Part shown: piece by piece, positions 1-7,486 of the stretch
Layout: each line of letters starts with the position of its first letter
Position numbering within the stretch: position 1 is the stretch's first letter
Assembly: GCA_001768965.1 (NCBI GenBank)
Contig: MEMY01000102.1
Span: forward strand, 1 to 26,961
DNA length: 26,961 nt
Source: an archaeon RBG_16_50_20
GTDB taxonomy: Archaea > Thermoproteota > Bathyarchaeia > 40CM-2-53-6
Direction: 5' to 3'
Notes under the pieces: generated by a model
Databases searched by the model: none
What the model saw: only the letters and a program-made list of their open reading frames with translations
What the model was told of the DNA's origin: nothing
Program-made: the position numbers and the translations under genes

Positions 1-95
1 CCTTTGGGACCGGGGACAACGTCCTGCTGTGTCTGCACGGCGGTCCTGGAGCCCCGCACGACTATCTGCTCGCCCTCGGAAAGAACCTGGTTTAA
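1..95 (+). pseudogene. Remnant of alpha/beta hydrolase (proline iminopeptidase-like), truncated
   Basis: The frame that begins at base 3 is open from the window edge to a TAA at 93-95. It reads through the segment LCLHGGPGAPHDYLL, whose HGGPG is the oxyanion-hole motif near the N-terminus of S33 proline iminopeptidase-type hydrolases. In that family about 250 residues should follow, including the GxSxGG nucleophile elbow, but the frame stops about 15 residues after HGGPG and no continuation is visible in the next 100 bases. I read it as a broken gene, with the 5' part outside the window. The motif is seen directly; family membership is based on this short stretch only. Confidence 0.5.
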
Positions 96-130
96 GATTT
101 AGGCTGACACAAAACCTCATAAAATGCTGG

Positions 131-138
131 TTTTAAAG
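131..138 (+). promoter_or_regulatory. TATA-like box for the sugar nucleotidylyltransferase gene
   Basis: TTTTAAAG lies 51 bases before the preferred TTG start at 189. With the usual archaeal spacing of about 25 bases, transcription would begin near 160. That leaves a leader of about 30 bases that still contains the ribosome binding site at 174-180. Confidence 0.4.
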
Positions 139-173
139 CGATAAGCCCTCCATAACTGAACTTGGCTCTGTGC

Positions 174-180
174 GGTGAGG
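174..180 (+). promoter_or_regulatory. Ribosome binding site deciding the TTG start at 189
   Basis: GGTGAGG ends 8 bases before the TTG at 189. This supports that start over the in-frame TTG at 162. The protein from 189 begins directly with the nucleotidyltransferase motif KAVVLAAGEGTR, as expected for the family. Confidence 0.6.
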
Positions 181-188
181 CGTCGGCT

Positions 189-1487
189 TTGAAAGCTGTA
201 GTTCTAGCAGCGGGCGAAGGCACACGCATGTGGCCGCTCGCAGTCAACAAGCCGAAGCACCTACTTTCTGTCGGGACGCAACCCCTCATCGGTCATATTA
301 TGCAGGCCCTCAAGGAATGTTCAGTCAATGAAGTATTCACGGTAGTTGGCTACAGGAAGGATCAGATTCAATCCGCGATTGGAAACGGAGACCGTTACGG
401 GTTACGGGTGCAGTATTTGGATCAACCGCAGCGGACTGGAACGGCTTCGGCACTGAAAGTTGCCTCTGAGGCGTTAGGAGAGGAACCGTTTCTCGCCGTC
501 TACGGAGACCTCTGGCTGAATTCCAATGCCATAGGTGAGGTACTCGAGAAAGCGAAAACCTGCCCGCGAGTTATGGGTGTCGTTGAGGTAATGGATCCAA
601 CGGACTACGGAGTCATACAATTGGAAGGGGATAGAATTGTCAGGATCAGAGAAAAGCCGAAGGGTTCTCGTGGGGCCAAAGGTTGGGTCAATACAGGGAT
701 TTACGTGCTCGACGCTGAAGTATTCCGGGCGATCGGGAATACTCGTCTTTCCAAGCGAGCAGAGTACGAGGTAACCTCGTCGCTGCAACAGTTGCTAGAT
801 CAAGGGCTTGAGGTGAGGGCCGCCATGATCTACAAGGAGGATTGGATGGATGTTGGCAGGCCTTGGGATCTGCTTGAAGCGAATGAACGGTCCCTTGCGC
901 ACCTGCCAAGTCGAGTGAAAGGAACTGTTGAGCAAGGTGCCGTAATCAGGGGTCCGGTGTACGTTGAAGAGGAGAGTGTCATAAGACCCGGCTGCCTTAT
1001 CGAAGGCCCTGCGTACATCGGAAAGGGCTGCGTGGTCGGACCGAACTCAAGAATTCGTCCAAGCACTTCTCTCCAGGATCGAGTCATGGTCGGCACATCC
1101 TGTGAAGTCAAGAACAGCATCATAATGAGCGGGTCGAGGATCCCTCACATGTCATACGTCGGGGACAGCATTCTTGGAGAAGGATGCAATCTAGGAGCGG
1201 GTACCATCACGGCTAACATACGCTTCGACGAGCAACCCGTACAGATGCGAGTGAAAGGCAGGCTTGTCAATACTGGGAGGAAGAAACTGGGCGCAATCAT
1301 CGGCGACTCAGTGCAGACTGGGATAAATGTGAGTCTTCTGCCCGGAGTGCGCGTCGGTTCAGGTTCATGGATTGGTCCGGGAACCGTTGTGTCCAGAGAC
1401 ATTCAGTCAGGTCAATCGGTGCTCATGAAACAGACACTCACAACGAAGCCAATGAAGAAACGCGGAACTGCCCCGAAAGATGACTGA
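189..1487 (+). CDS. Bifunctional sugar-1-phosphate nucleotidylyltransferase / amino-sugar acetyltransferase
   Basis: A GlmU-like enzyme of the archaeal type, 432 residues, expected to make UDP- or dTDP-activated sugars such as UDP-GlcNAc for cell-surface glycans. The N-terminal half (about 1-230) is a Rossmann-type nucleotidyltransferase opening with LAAGEGTRMWPL, a conserved NKPKHLL and the metal-binding VYGDLW. The C-terminal half is a left-handed beta helix of hexapeptide repeats. His320, Tyr323 (PHMSY) and Asn343 (GAGTITAN) match the catalytic His308, Tyr311 and Asn331 of the characterised Sulfolobus ST0452, so the acetyltransferase half looks active. The preferred start is TTG 189 because GGTGAGG precedes it; TTG 162 would add nine residues. 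Exact sugar and nucleotide specificity cannot be read from sequence. It stands alone, convergent with the next gene. Confidence 0.92.
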   Translation: MKAVVLAAGEGTRMWPLAVNKPKHLLSVGTQPLIGHIMQALKECSVNEVFTVVGYRKDQIQSAIGNGDRYGLRVQYLDQPQRTGTASALKVASEALGEEPFLAVYGDLWLNSNAIGEVLEKAKTCPRVMGVVEVMDPTDYGVIQLEGDRIVRIREKPKGSRGAKGWVNTGIYVLDAEVFRAIGNTRLSKRAEYEVTSSLQQLLDQGLEVRAAMIYKEDWMDVGRPWDLLEANERSLAHLPSRVKGTVEQGAVIRGPVYVEEESVIRPGCLIEGPAYIGKGCVVGPNSRIRPSTSLQDRVMVGTSCEVKNSIIMSGSRIPHMSYVGDSILGEGCNLGAGTITANIRFDEQPVQMRVKGRLVNTGRKKLGAIIGDSVQTGINVSLLPGVRVGSGSWIGPGTVVSRDIQSGQSVLMKQTLTTKPMKKRGTAPKDD

Positions 1488-1621
1488 GGGCCAGACGGCC
1501 CACGTTCTCGATTCGCCACCAGTATTCTGGTGCGATTGCTGCAGAGTAACACGTTGTCACAAGAAAACTACAGACACCTGGTTCTGGTAACTTAACAGGG
1601 GGTCGAATCGACTTTTCGGGG

Positions 1622-2208
1622 CTGTTAACTACTGGGGTTCAAGCTTTCTCTCAAGAACGGCTGCTGGTGTCGACTATACAGAAGAGATTGCCTTCGGGAT
1701 CTTCGAGGACCACAAAGTCTTCATCCGGCTCACGCGGCCGATGGAGGGTGGCTCCGATGCCGAGCAATCGCTCCACCTCCTCCCTCTGTTTCTCAGTGTA
1801 GAGGTCGAGGTGCAAGCGATTCTTGCCGGACCGTTCCTCCGAAGTCTGGTTAATGGATACGTTTGGCCCTCTCCCCTCAGGGTCCTTCAGGACGACCCAA
1901 CCGGCTTCGCCGGGCTCTCGAGGAACGTAGTGAAGCACCTGCTGCCAGAACGCCGCCATTCTGTCGAAGTCCTTACAGTCGATGACGATAGAGCCGATCT
2001 TCATCTCCCTAGCTTCCTTCGACCATCACCGACGCAGACGCATCCGTCACTCATATACTCTCATCTTCGCCACTTCCTGATGGCTAGTATCGAACACGTC
2101 ACAGATCATGCCCAAAGCGGTTTGGCCCCTACTCAAGTTAACAGAACGTCAACACCATTCCCCCTCACAAGTTAGCAGCGACGAAATCCCGTTCAAGTTA
2201 GCAGAACC
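1622..2208. repeat. Inverted CTGYTAACT repeat array flanking the VOC gene (possible mobile-element relic)
   Basis: CTGTTAACT at 1622-1630 (plus) is matched on the opposite strand by three copies: CAAGTTAACAGAAC at 2134-2147, CAAGTTAGCAG at 2168-2178 and CAAGTTAGCAGAAC at 2194-2207. Read on the minus strand, each right-hand copy is followed within a few bases by a G run (for example GTAGGGG), and the left copy is followed by ACTGGGG. Another variant, AACTTAACAGG, is at 1589-1599. Repeated short motifs facing inward from both sides resemble transposase-binding ends, but there is no transposase gene. Confidence 0.4.
1651..2004 (-). CDS. VOC-fold (glyoxalase-like) protein
   Basis: A 117-residue protein of the vicinal oxygen chelate superfamily, glyoxalase-like single-domain type. 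It shows the usual order: an N-terminal strand leading to a helix with DFDRMAAFWQQVLHY, WVVLKDPEG, then HLDLYTE after the central linker and VVLEDPEGNLFCIVD near the C-terminus. His and Glu positions in HLDLY and in the final DPEGN strand are typical metal-ligand sites of the fold. Two such modules normally pair to form one active site, so a homodimer is likely. The substrate is unknown; such proteins include resistance proteins, dioxygenases and isomerases. The start is an ATG preceded closely by AGGGAG. The gene stands alone between repeat clusters, which suggests it may have arrived as a cassette. Confidence 0.8.
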   Translation of the reverse strand: MKIGSIVIDCKDFDRMAAFWQQVLHYVPREPGEAGWVVLKDPEGRGPNVSINQTSEERSGKNRLHLDLYTEKQREEVERLLGIGATLHRPREPDEDFVVLEDPEGNLFCIVDTSSRS

Positions 2209-2462
2209 ACACACCCCCTCCCACCACAAGAAATCGAAGACGGGTTCAGGCGCCAGATTTCGCCCAATCGCAGAGTAACATGTTGTATGCAAGAAGTTGC
2301 ATACACCCCCCTCCACCGCATCCAAGAAACTGGAGGTAGACTACGTACGTTCCGCAGCAATCAAGTGTGCTGTCCCCACAAAACTAAGCCTCCCCCCCAC
2401 CCCCCTCTTCCAAGCGTGCGCGCAACGAACACTACCAGAACAGTGTGCCTTGTGGTCGCAAA
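2005..2462. other. Gene-free, repeat- and C-run-rich spacer
   Basis: No credible gene is seen. The stretch holds the three CAAGTTARCAG repeats, a copy of the 17-bp direct repeat (2270-2286), a perfect hairpin at 2285-2304 and several C runs: near 2157-2164, 2212-2222, 2304-2313 and 2391-2406. On the minus strand these are G runs directly downstream of the ychF-type gene. ACACCCCC followed by TCC and ACC occurs twice (about 2211 and 2302), each with CAAGAAA shortly after, so the spacer appears partly duplicated. Confidence 0.5.
2285..2304. repeat. Perfect 8-bp inverted repeat (hairpin)
   Basis: GTATGCAA (2285-2292), four-base loop GAAG, TTGCATAC (2297-2304). The arms are exactly complementary. 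The hairpin abuts the right-hand copy of the 17-bp direct repeat and is followed by a C run. It could be part of a mobile-element end or act as a transcript hairpin; nothing else indicates a function. Confidence 0.5.
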
Positions 2463-3665
2463 CTAAGCGTGCCTCTTGGCACTCACGATCGAGATAACAT
2501 CGTTGTCCTTCAGCACGTAGTCATCTGCAACTCGCATCTTCGACCTAACCTCAGTTGCATACAGGAAACCAGCCGCCAGATCCGAATGAATAGTTCCCGC
2601 GAATTCCTTTGCAGTTGTACCGTACGGGACGAGATAGGCGTCGGGAAGGATTCTACCTTTATGATCGGTTAGCTTCTCCGGATCCTCAACGGGGTACACC
2701 GCAATCATTTGAAGAAGTTTGAAGAAAGCTAGGCTCAGCGCGTCTTGGACCCCTGTCGAACCCAGAGGCAATAGGACTTTTTCCCTTATGCGGGTCAGGG
2801 CGTTTACCTGTTCGGGTGTGAGCTGGCGGTTCTCTGCAATCTTGAAGTTGCTATCGCCCGGTAGGTAACTTAGGATCTCCTTCTCCGCAGCTCTTCTCAA
2901 TGCCAACTCAGCTTCCGCGCAGCAAGGCACAACCATATGTCCCAAACCTCCGAGCGTCTCGAGATTCTTCTCAGCAGGTGAAACGTCCATTTTGTTAGCG
3001 GCTATGAGAAGTGGTTTTCGCAGCTCTGAAACGAATCTTAGGATTTGATCGTCAGACCACGAACCCGGCCTTTCGAAGTTCAAGCCTGTTTTTGCTCGAG
3101 CCCTGATTATGTGATCCTTCTTGATACCGAGACCGCTGAGTTTCTCTTCAAGAATTGGGGTTAGGTCTTCTTTTGCTCCTTCGACACGGCGGACTGCGCG
3201 GTCCCACTCTTTCTTTACGATCTGAAGCAGCCACATGTCAAGTTCATGCTCCAGAAATCTGACGTCTTCTCTGGGATCATGGGTTCCAGGGTCGCAGGGC
3301 TTTCCCTCTGAATCAGTTGAACCGGAAGCGTCTACAACGTGAATTAGCGCGTCGGCCTGCCTGATTTCGTCCAGAAATTGGTTCCCTAATCCGCGTCCCT
3401 GCCATGCGCCTGGCACTAGTCCGGCGCAGTCTACGATTTCTACAGGGATTAGCCGAATGCCATTCACGCATGTGGAATTGCCTGGATTGTCGGTTACGTT
3501 GAACTCCCTGCAGACGCAGTGAGTCCTAACATATCCCATCCCAATATTCGGCTTGATCGTGGTGAAGGGATAGTTTGCGATCGGCACGTGTGCGAGGGTT
3601 GCCGCACTGAAAAAAGTGCTCTTGCCTACGTTAGGTTTCCCGACTACGCCCACAACGCGAGGCAA
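2463..3665 (-). CDS. ychF: Obg-type GTPase/ATPase of the YchF family with TGS domain
   Basis: A 400-residue protein with the P-loop GKPNVGKST at residues 9-17, a switch segment with TTIKPN, DCAGLVPGAWQGRGLG as the G3 region, NKMD as G4 and a C-terminal TGS domain (last 70 or so residues, with VPYGTTAKEFAGTIH). Length and the Cys-rich segment YVRTHCVCREFN match the archaeal branch of the YchF/Ola1 family, which binds ribosomes and hydrolyses ATP or GTP; its exact cellular role is unsettled. It is the last gene of a minus-strand operon, 24 bases after the F420-NADP reductase. The start is TTG; no other start is available close by. The ribosome binding site is weak, so coupling to the upstream gene is likely. 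Confidence 0.95.
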   Translation of the reverse strand: MPRVVGVVGKPNVGKSTFFSAATLAHVPIANYPFTTIKPNIGMGYVRTHCVCREFNVTDNPGNSTCVNGIRLIPVEIVDCAGLVPGAWQGRGLGNQFLDEIRQADALIHVVDASGSTDSEGKPCDPGTHDPREDVRFLEHELDMWLLQIVKKEWDRAVRRVEGAKEDLTPILEEKLSGLGIKKDHIIRARAKTGLNFERPGSWSDDQILRFVSELRKPLLIAANKMDVSPAEKNLETLGGLGHMVVPCCAEAELALRRAAEKEILSYLPGDSNFKIAENRQLTPEQVNALTRIREKVLLPLGSTGVQDALSLAFFKLLQMIAVYPVEDPEKLTDHKGRILPDAYLVPYGTTAKEFAGTIHSDLAAGFLYATEVRSKMRVADDYVLKDNDVISIVSAKRHA

Positions 3666-3689
3666 ATCACTGCTTCCAGACCCGTAATG

Positions 3690-4376
3690 TCAGCTTGCTG
3701 GTGGGAGACCTGTGATGCGTATTCCCGCCTCGCTAACCTTGTATCGGATGTTGATTCCAATCAGTAGTGCAGTCATCTGCTCAACGATGCGTGAGTTCTC
3801 CAGGCGACCGCCGTCGACCGGTCTGACGCCGGGGATTTTCTTCGCTAGGTCCATGACGACCTTCCTCGCTTCCTGGGAATCGCCGCAAACAATCACGTCG
3901 CAGTCAATGTCTCTCTTCAGGTCCTGTAAGGATTCTGCCACAACATTGTGGAACGCGGAGGCGATCTTAGTGTGCGGGGGAAGAAGCCGGACTGCCTGCT
4001 GTGCAGCAGATCCTTCCCAAACTCCGAGCGCTGTCGAGGCGCCGCCTCCCACGGCGGTTGAAAGCGGAACGACAACATCCACGAAAATGTCATCGGGCTT
4101 TATGCTGTCTGTGACGGATTTTATCATGTCAACATGGGCCGCGAAGGGAACGGACATGACTATGATGTCAGCAGCTGCGGCTGCCTTCGAATTCTCCATC
4201 CCGGAAACTGACACGCTCCCGCCAAGTATCTCGCGTGCCTTCTTGGCTGCGTCCTCAGCCTTTTGCTGCTGTCTTGAGCCGATTATGACTTTCTCGCCGG
4301 CCTTCGCCCAACGCAGAACTAATCCGAATCCTTGATCTCCGGTCCCGCCGATGACCGCGATTGTTCGATCACTCAA
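3690..4376 (-). CDS. npdG: F420H2:NADP+ oxidoreductase (NADPH-dependent F420 reductase)
   Basis: A 228-residue enzyme that exchanges hydride between NADP(H) and coenzyme F420. The N-terminus carries the Rossmann motif IGGTGDQGFGL, followed by IIGSRQQQKA, whose Ser-Arg after the second strand is typical for NADP binding. The central part (DIIVMSVPF, DVVVPLS, SAFHNVVAE) and the C-terminal VDGGRLENSRIVEQM are characteristic of the Fno/NpdG family, and the length is usual for it. It implies that the organism makes F420. It begins with TTG, 15 bases after the malic enzyme stop, and is followed by the YchF gene. The pairing with malic enzyme suggests that NADPH from malate may feed F420 reduction, or the reverse; this is inference. 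Confidence 0.93.
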   Translation of the reverse strand: MSDRTIAVIGGTGDQGFGLVLRWAKAGEKVIIGSRQQQKAEDAAKKAREILGGSVSVSGMENSKAAAAADIIVMSVPFAAHVDMIKSVTDSIKPDDIFVDVVVPLSTAVGGGASTALGVWEGSAAQQAVRLLPPHTKIASAFHNVVAESLQDLKRDIDCDVIVCGDSQEARKVVMDLAKKIPGVRPVDGGRLENSRIVEQMTALLIGINIRYKVSEAGIRITGLPPAS

Positions 4377-4391
4377 GATCTCTCACGACTC

Positions 4392-5726
4392 TTAAGTGGG
4401 AAAGTCTTGGATGAATCCGCTTCTCATAAGGTATTTTGCCTGTTCCCGCGCTCGTTTAATGATCGAGCGAGCACTTGCGTACAGTTCTTCTCTGCTCCGA
4501 TTTATTCTAGCGACACCTTGCTCGATTGCTTTCTCGGCGACTGCTGTTGCTTCCCGCGGGAATACCTCCCAGTCGTCCATGGTGGGTATGATGTATTTCT
4601 CTGAGAGTCCTCTTTCCTCAGCCAACTTTGCTAGCTCGTTTGCAGCCGCTAGGCACATCTCGTCAGTGATGGTTCGAGCGCGAACGTCAATGGTCCCGCG
4701 AAATATCCCAGGGAATCCCAGTGAGTTGTTGAGTTGGTTGGGGAAATCGGACCGTCCCGTGGCGATCACAACCGCACCTCCCTCTTCGGCTTCCCATGGC
4801 CAGATCTCAGGAATCGGGTTCGCGCAGGCGAATACGACTGCATGGTCACTCATCTTTGACACCAAATCCTTCGTCAGCACGCCGGGGCCAGGCCTTGACA
4901 TCGCAATACACGCGTCCGCGCCCTCAAGCGCGACTTCCATGCCACCCACTTTTCCTTGTGAGTTCGTCGTCTGGGACAGGTGCCATTTTTTCGGCGAGGT
5001 ATGCTCCAGATCCTTTCTATTCTTGTGGAGTGTACCCTTGCTGTCAACCATGATGATGTTGCCTGGTTTCGCGCCGGCCAACATCAGGAGACGGGATATC
5101 GCGACATTTGCGGCACCGGCCCCGATCATGGTGATCTTGACTTCGGGCATTTTCTTCCCAACGACTTTGAGAGCGTTGATGAAGCCCGCTAGAACCACTG
5201 TGCCAGTTCCCTGTTGATCGTCATGCCAGACGGGAATGTCCAGCTGGCCTTGGAGTGCCTCTAAGATTTCGAAGCATTTTGGCTGAGCGATGTCCTCGAG
5301 GTTTATTCCACCGAAGGATGGTTGTATCCATTTCACAGCCTGAATGATTTCCTCAGGCTTCTTGGTGCCAAGACATATGGGGAAGGCGTCGATACCCCCC
5401 AAATACTTGTAGAGCAGTGCCTTGCCTTCCATCACCGGTAGGCCGGCCTCAGGTCCGATGTCGCCTAGACCGAGAACTCTTGTCCCGTCAGTTACGATCG
5501 CGATCGTATTCCACTTGTTAGTATTCTCGTAAACGGCCTCAGGCCTTGTTTTGATCGCTTCGCATGCTTCGGCGACACCTGGCGTGTACCAGATCGCGAA
5601 GTCGTCGAACGATCGGATGGGACACTTCGGCACAATCTCAATTTTGCCTCTGTAAAACGGATGGTACTTTAGCGCGAGTTGAGCGGGGAGGAAAGCCTTT
5701 CTCAGTGATTCTTCGGTCGATTTCAT
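4392..5726 (-). CDS. Malic enzyme (oxaloacetate-decarboxylating malate dehydrogenase)
   Basis: A 444-residue enzyme that converts malate to pyruvate and CO2 with reduction of NAD(P). Visible family features are Tyr47 in WYTPGVAEAC, Lys102 in EGKALLYKY (the catalytic Tyr/Lys pair), the metal-binding Glu144-Asp145 (NLEDIAQPK) and Asp169-Asp170 (WHDDQQGTGTV), and the dinucleotide motif IGAGAANVAI from residue 201. The length corresponds to the short prokaryotic form without the phosphotransacetylase-like extension. It is the first gene of a three-gene minus-strand operon with npdG and ychF. A TATA-like CTATTTAAG at 5757-5765 lies about 33 bases before the ATG, so the leader would be very short. 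NAD versus NADP preference cannot be decided from sequence alone. Confidence 0.95.
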   Translation of the reverse strand: MKSTEESLRKAFLPAQLALKYHPFYRGKIEIVPKCPIRSFDDFAIWYTPGVAEACEAIKTRPEAVYENTNKWNTIAIVTDGTRVLGLGDIGPEAGLPVMEGKALLYKYLGGIDAFPICLGTKKPEEIIQAVKWIQPSFGGINLEDIAQPKCFEILEALQGQLDIPVWHDDQQGTGTVVLAGFINALKVVGKKMPEVKITMIGAGAANVAISRLLMLAGAKPGNIIMVDSKGTLHKNRKDLEHTSPKKWHLSQTTNSQGKVGGMEVALEGADACIAMSRPGPGVLTKDLVSKMSDHAVVFACANPIPEIWPWEAEEGGAVVIATGRSDFPNQLNNSLGFPGIFRGTIDVRARTITDEMCLAAANELAKLAEERGLSEKYIIPTMDDWEVFPREATAVAEKAIEQGVARINRSREELYASARSIIKRAREQAKYLMRSGFIQDFPT

Positions 5727-5756
5727 GTTTGAACTTCCTGTCTTTACTGCAAGTCA

Positions 5757-5765
5757 CTTAAATAG
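5757..5765 (-). promoter_or_regulatory. TATA-like box of the malic enzyme operon
   Basis: Read on the minus strand, CTATTTAAG sits about 33 bases before the ATG at 5726. That places transcription start only a few bases before the start codon, consistent with a nearly leaderless archaeal message. Confidence 0.55.
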
Positions 5766-5858
5766 CAGCGCTGCTTTGACACTGCCGGAACCTCAGGAGA
5801 AAACATCTTTCGTCTTAAGGTTAAGCTTCGGAAGAATTGGTTGCGGTTGAAATAACCG

Positions 5859-6290
5859 ATGGGCATGTACAAGTACATTACAAAAGCTTGGAACACTCGA
5901 GAGAAGACCGATCTCGAGAGGCATTTTCGCGGTTTATCAATCAAGATGAGACGCGAGCCCACAGTCCACAGAGTGGAATATCCAACTCGACTTGATAGGG
6001 CGAGGGCCCTGGGCTACAAGGCAAAGCAGGGTTATGTAGTTGTAAGAGTGCGAATTCGCAAGGGAGGAGCACGCAAACCGCGTCCTCGTGCAGGACGACG
6101 ACAGAGAGCGCTGGGCGTCACACGATTCACGCGAGCAATGTCTTTGAAGAGAATCGCGGAGATCCGAGCAGAGAAGAAGTTTCCGAACCTACGAGTACTG
6201 AACTCCTATTATGTCTGGGAAGATGGACTCCACCACTGGTTCGAAACAATCATGCGCGATCCTCACAACCCATCCTCAAGAGAAAACTGA
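5859..6290 (+). CDS. rpl15e: Ribosomal protein eL15 (L15e), short form
   Basis: A 143-residue large-subunit protein. The core is clear: PTRLDRARALGYKAKQGYVV, RKGGARKPRPRAGRRQ, LGVTRFTRAMSLKRIAE, then FPNLRVLNSYYVWEDG and FETIMRDPHNP. Euryarchaeal and eukaryotic eL15 run to about 190-200 residues and continue past this point to a conserved RVFRGLTSAG segment, which is absent here. None of the three forward frames in the bases after the stop encodes it, so this is not a simple frameshift. I recall short eL15 forms in some Nitrososphaerota but cannot verify that here. ATG 5859 is preceded by GGTTGA; a second ATG two codons on is also possible. The gene heads the exosome/RNase P superoperon. Confidence 0.93.
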   Translation: MGMYKYITKAWNTREKTDLERHFRGLSIKMRREPTVHRVEYPTRLDRARALGYKAKQGYVVVRVRIRKGGARKPRPRAGRRQRALGVTRFTRAMSLKRIAEIRAEKKFPNLRVLNSYYVWEDGLHHWFETIMRDPHNPSSREN

Positions 6291-6351
6291 GACCATCGTC
6301 TCATGCGCCCAATCGAAGCTTTTGAAATCCTGTAGCCCAGCGGCCGCGACA

Positions 6352-7152
6352 ATGCGAAAAGCTCTGATTGTGGTGAAACTGGGTGGATCTGCGCTCACTG
6401 ATAAGACAGCAATCTACACTCCTCGTCGGGCTGCGATAGGCCGAGCAGCGAAGCAGATTGCAGATTTGAGACGTAGGTTCTCATTTGTCGTAGTGCACGG
6501 CGCGGGGAGCTACGGACATATTCCGGTCAAGAGATGGCACTTAACCTCCGGATTCAAGCATGCAGGTCAACTCAGGGGTCTAGCCGCCACCAAGTCAAAG
6601 CTCCTAGAATGGGAACTGATCCTCGACGAGGCATTCTTGAAACACCACGTCCCTTTGATACCGTTACTCGCATCGGACTATGTCGTCACCAAGAACGGGC
6701 GAATCCACACCACAGATCTTCGTCCAATAACGAACTGGCTTCGCCTCGGCTGCGTTCCATCCAGTGGTGGAGACATAGTGACAGATCTGCGAAATGGCTT
6801 TGCTATTCTATCAGGCGACCAGCTCGCTGCCTACCTGGCCATCAAGCTCAAGGCTTCACGTCTGATTTTCGGGACAGATGTTGATGGAGTTTTTGACTCG
6901 AACCCCAAACTTAACCCGCGTGCACGACTATTGAGTGATTTGACAGTTACGTCAGCGGCGCGCTTCGCAAGTAGAGCGAGAGGCTCAACCGCACCTGATG
7001 TGACGGGTGGAATGGCGGGCAAGATACGGGAGGCCGTTGCAGTAGCGGCGAGGGGTATCCCAGTTTACTTCGTGAATCTGACAAAGAATGAGCGATTGAA
7101 GGCAGCCGCTCTCGATCGACAAGTGCTTTGCTCTAAAATCATACCCGCTTGA
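6352..7152 (+). CDS. ipk: Isopentenyl phosphate kinase
   Basis: A 266-residue amino-acid-kinase-fold enzyme that phosphorylates isopentenyl phosphate to isopentenyl diphosphate in the archaeal variant of the mevalonate pathway, supplying lipid precursors. KLGGSALTDK near the N-terminus binds phosphate. VVVHGAGSYGH at residues 46-56 ends in His56, which aligns with the substrate-binding His that distinguishes this kinase within the fold. LSGDQLAAYLA, FGTDVDGVFDSNP and DVTGGMAGKI are the ATP-site segments. The ATG at 6352 gives the normal family length; the longer in-frame ATG at 6211 would overlap eL15 by 80 bases and add 47 residues without similarity. The ribosome binding site is weak. It lies 61 bases after eL15, within the superoperon. 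Confidence 0.9.
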   Translation: MRKALIVVKLGGSALTDKTAIYTPRRAAIGRAAKQIADLRRRFSFVVVHGAGSYGHIPVKRWHLTSGFKHAGQLRGLAATKSKLLEWELILDEAFLKHHVPLIPLLASDYVVTKNGRIHTTDLRPITNWLRLGCVPSSGGDIVTDLRNGFAILSGDQLAAYLAIKLKASRLIFGTDVDGVFDSNPKLNPRARLLSDLTVTSAARFASRARGSTAPDVTGGMAGKIREAVAVAARGIPVYFVNLTKNERLKAAALDRQVLCSKIIPA

Positions 7153-7156
7153 GGGC

Positions 7157-7486
7157 TTATAGTAACGGCAGGGTTCCTGTGATCTTGTCCACGACCTCAG
7201 CGGGAGCGGGGCCGATTCCCAAGCAGGTGGCGGTTCCTGGTTCAACTTGAGTGAGACCGCTGTCATGTATGATTGCGGAAGCCAAGCCCAGTTCGTCGGC
7301 TTGCCTTTTGAGTTCGTGCAGCTCGCTTTCTGAATTCACTTTGACTACTACCTTGCATTGGCCTTCGTTGAACCATCCCTTCCACCATTCAGGGTGGTGG
7401 CGTCGGGTTTCCTCTGAGGCTGTTATGGTTGCATGCCCGACTTGGACCGCGATCTTGCCTTTTCCCATGTCCAAGTCCCGCCTCAC
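7157..7486 (-). CDS. pth2: Peptidyl-tRNA hydrolase, Pth2 family (N-terminus probably longer)
   Basis: Cleaves peptidyl-tRNA to recycle tRNA. The family signature is clear: RDLDMGKGKIAVQVGHATI, then WFNEGQCKVVVKV, IIHDSGLTQVEPGTATCLGIGPAP and a terminal GTLPLL. From the GTG at 7486 it would be 109 residues and would lack the first beta strand. The same frame stays open upstream to a TGA at 7525-7523 and encodes FRYKLVIAV, which matches that strand in the family (typically YKLVIVVR). Between that TGA and the GTG there is no ATG, GTG, TTG or CTG. Either a non-canonical codon such as ACG (7519-7517) is used, or there is a sequence error. The gene is on the opposite strand to its neighbours and convergent with ipk. 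Confidence 0.9.
   Translation of the reverse strand: MRRDLDMGKGKIAVQVGHATITASEETRRHHPEWWKGWFNEGQCKVVVKVNSESELHELKRQADELGLASAIIHDSGLTQVEPGTATCLGIGPAPAEVVDKITGTLPLL

Larger units (their letters stand above)
1541..2286. repeat. Pair of 17-bp direct repeats bracketing the VOC gene
   Basis: GCAGAGTAACACGTTGT at 1541-1557 recurs as GCAGAGTAACATGTTGT at 2270-2286, 16 of 17 bases identical, and both are followed within a few bases by CAAGAA. The copies are in the same orientation, 729 bases apart start to start, with the VOC gene between them. They could be target-site or attachment-site duplications or part of a dispersed intergenic repeat. Confidence 0.5.

Noticed and set aside
2389..2410. Long C run (G run on the minus strand) as a G-quadruplex
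   Set aside because: Only two long G runs are close together; four runs within a short distance are not present, so a single-strand quadruplex is not well supported.
6211..6351. Longer N-terminus for isopentenyl phosphate kinase starting at ATG 6211
   Set aside because: It would overlap the eL15 gene by 80 bases and the added residues have no relation to the kinase fold; ATG 6352 gives the normal length.
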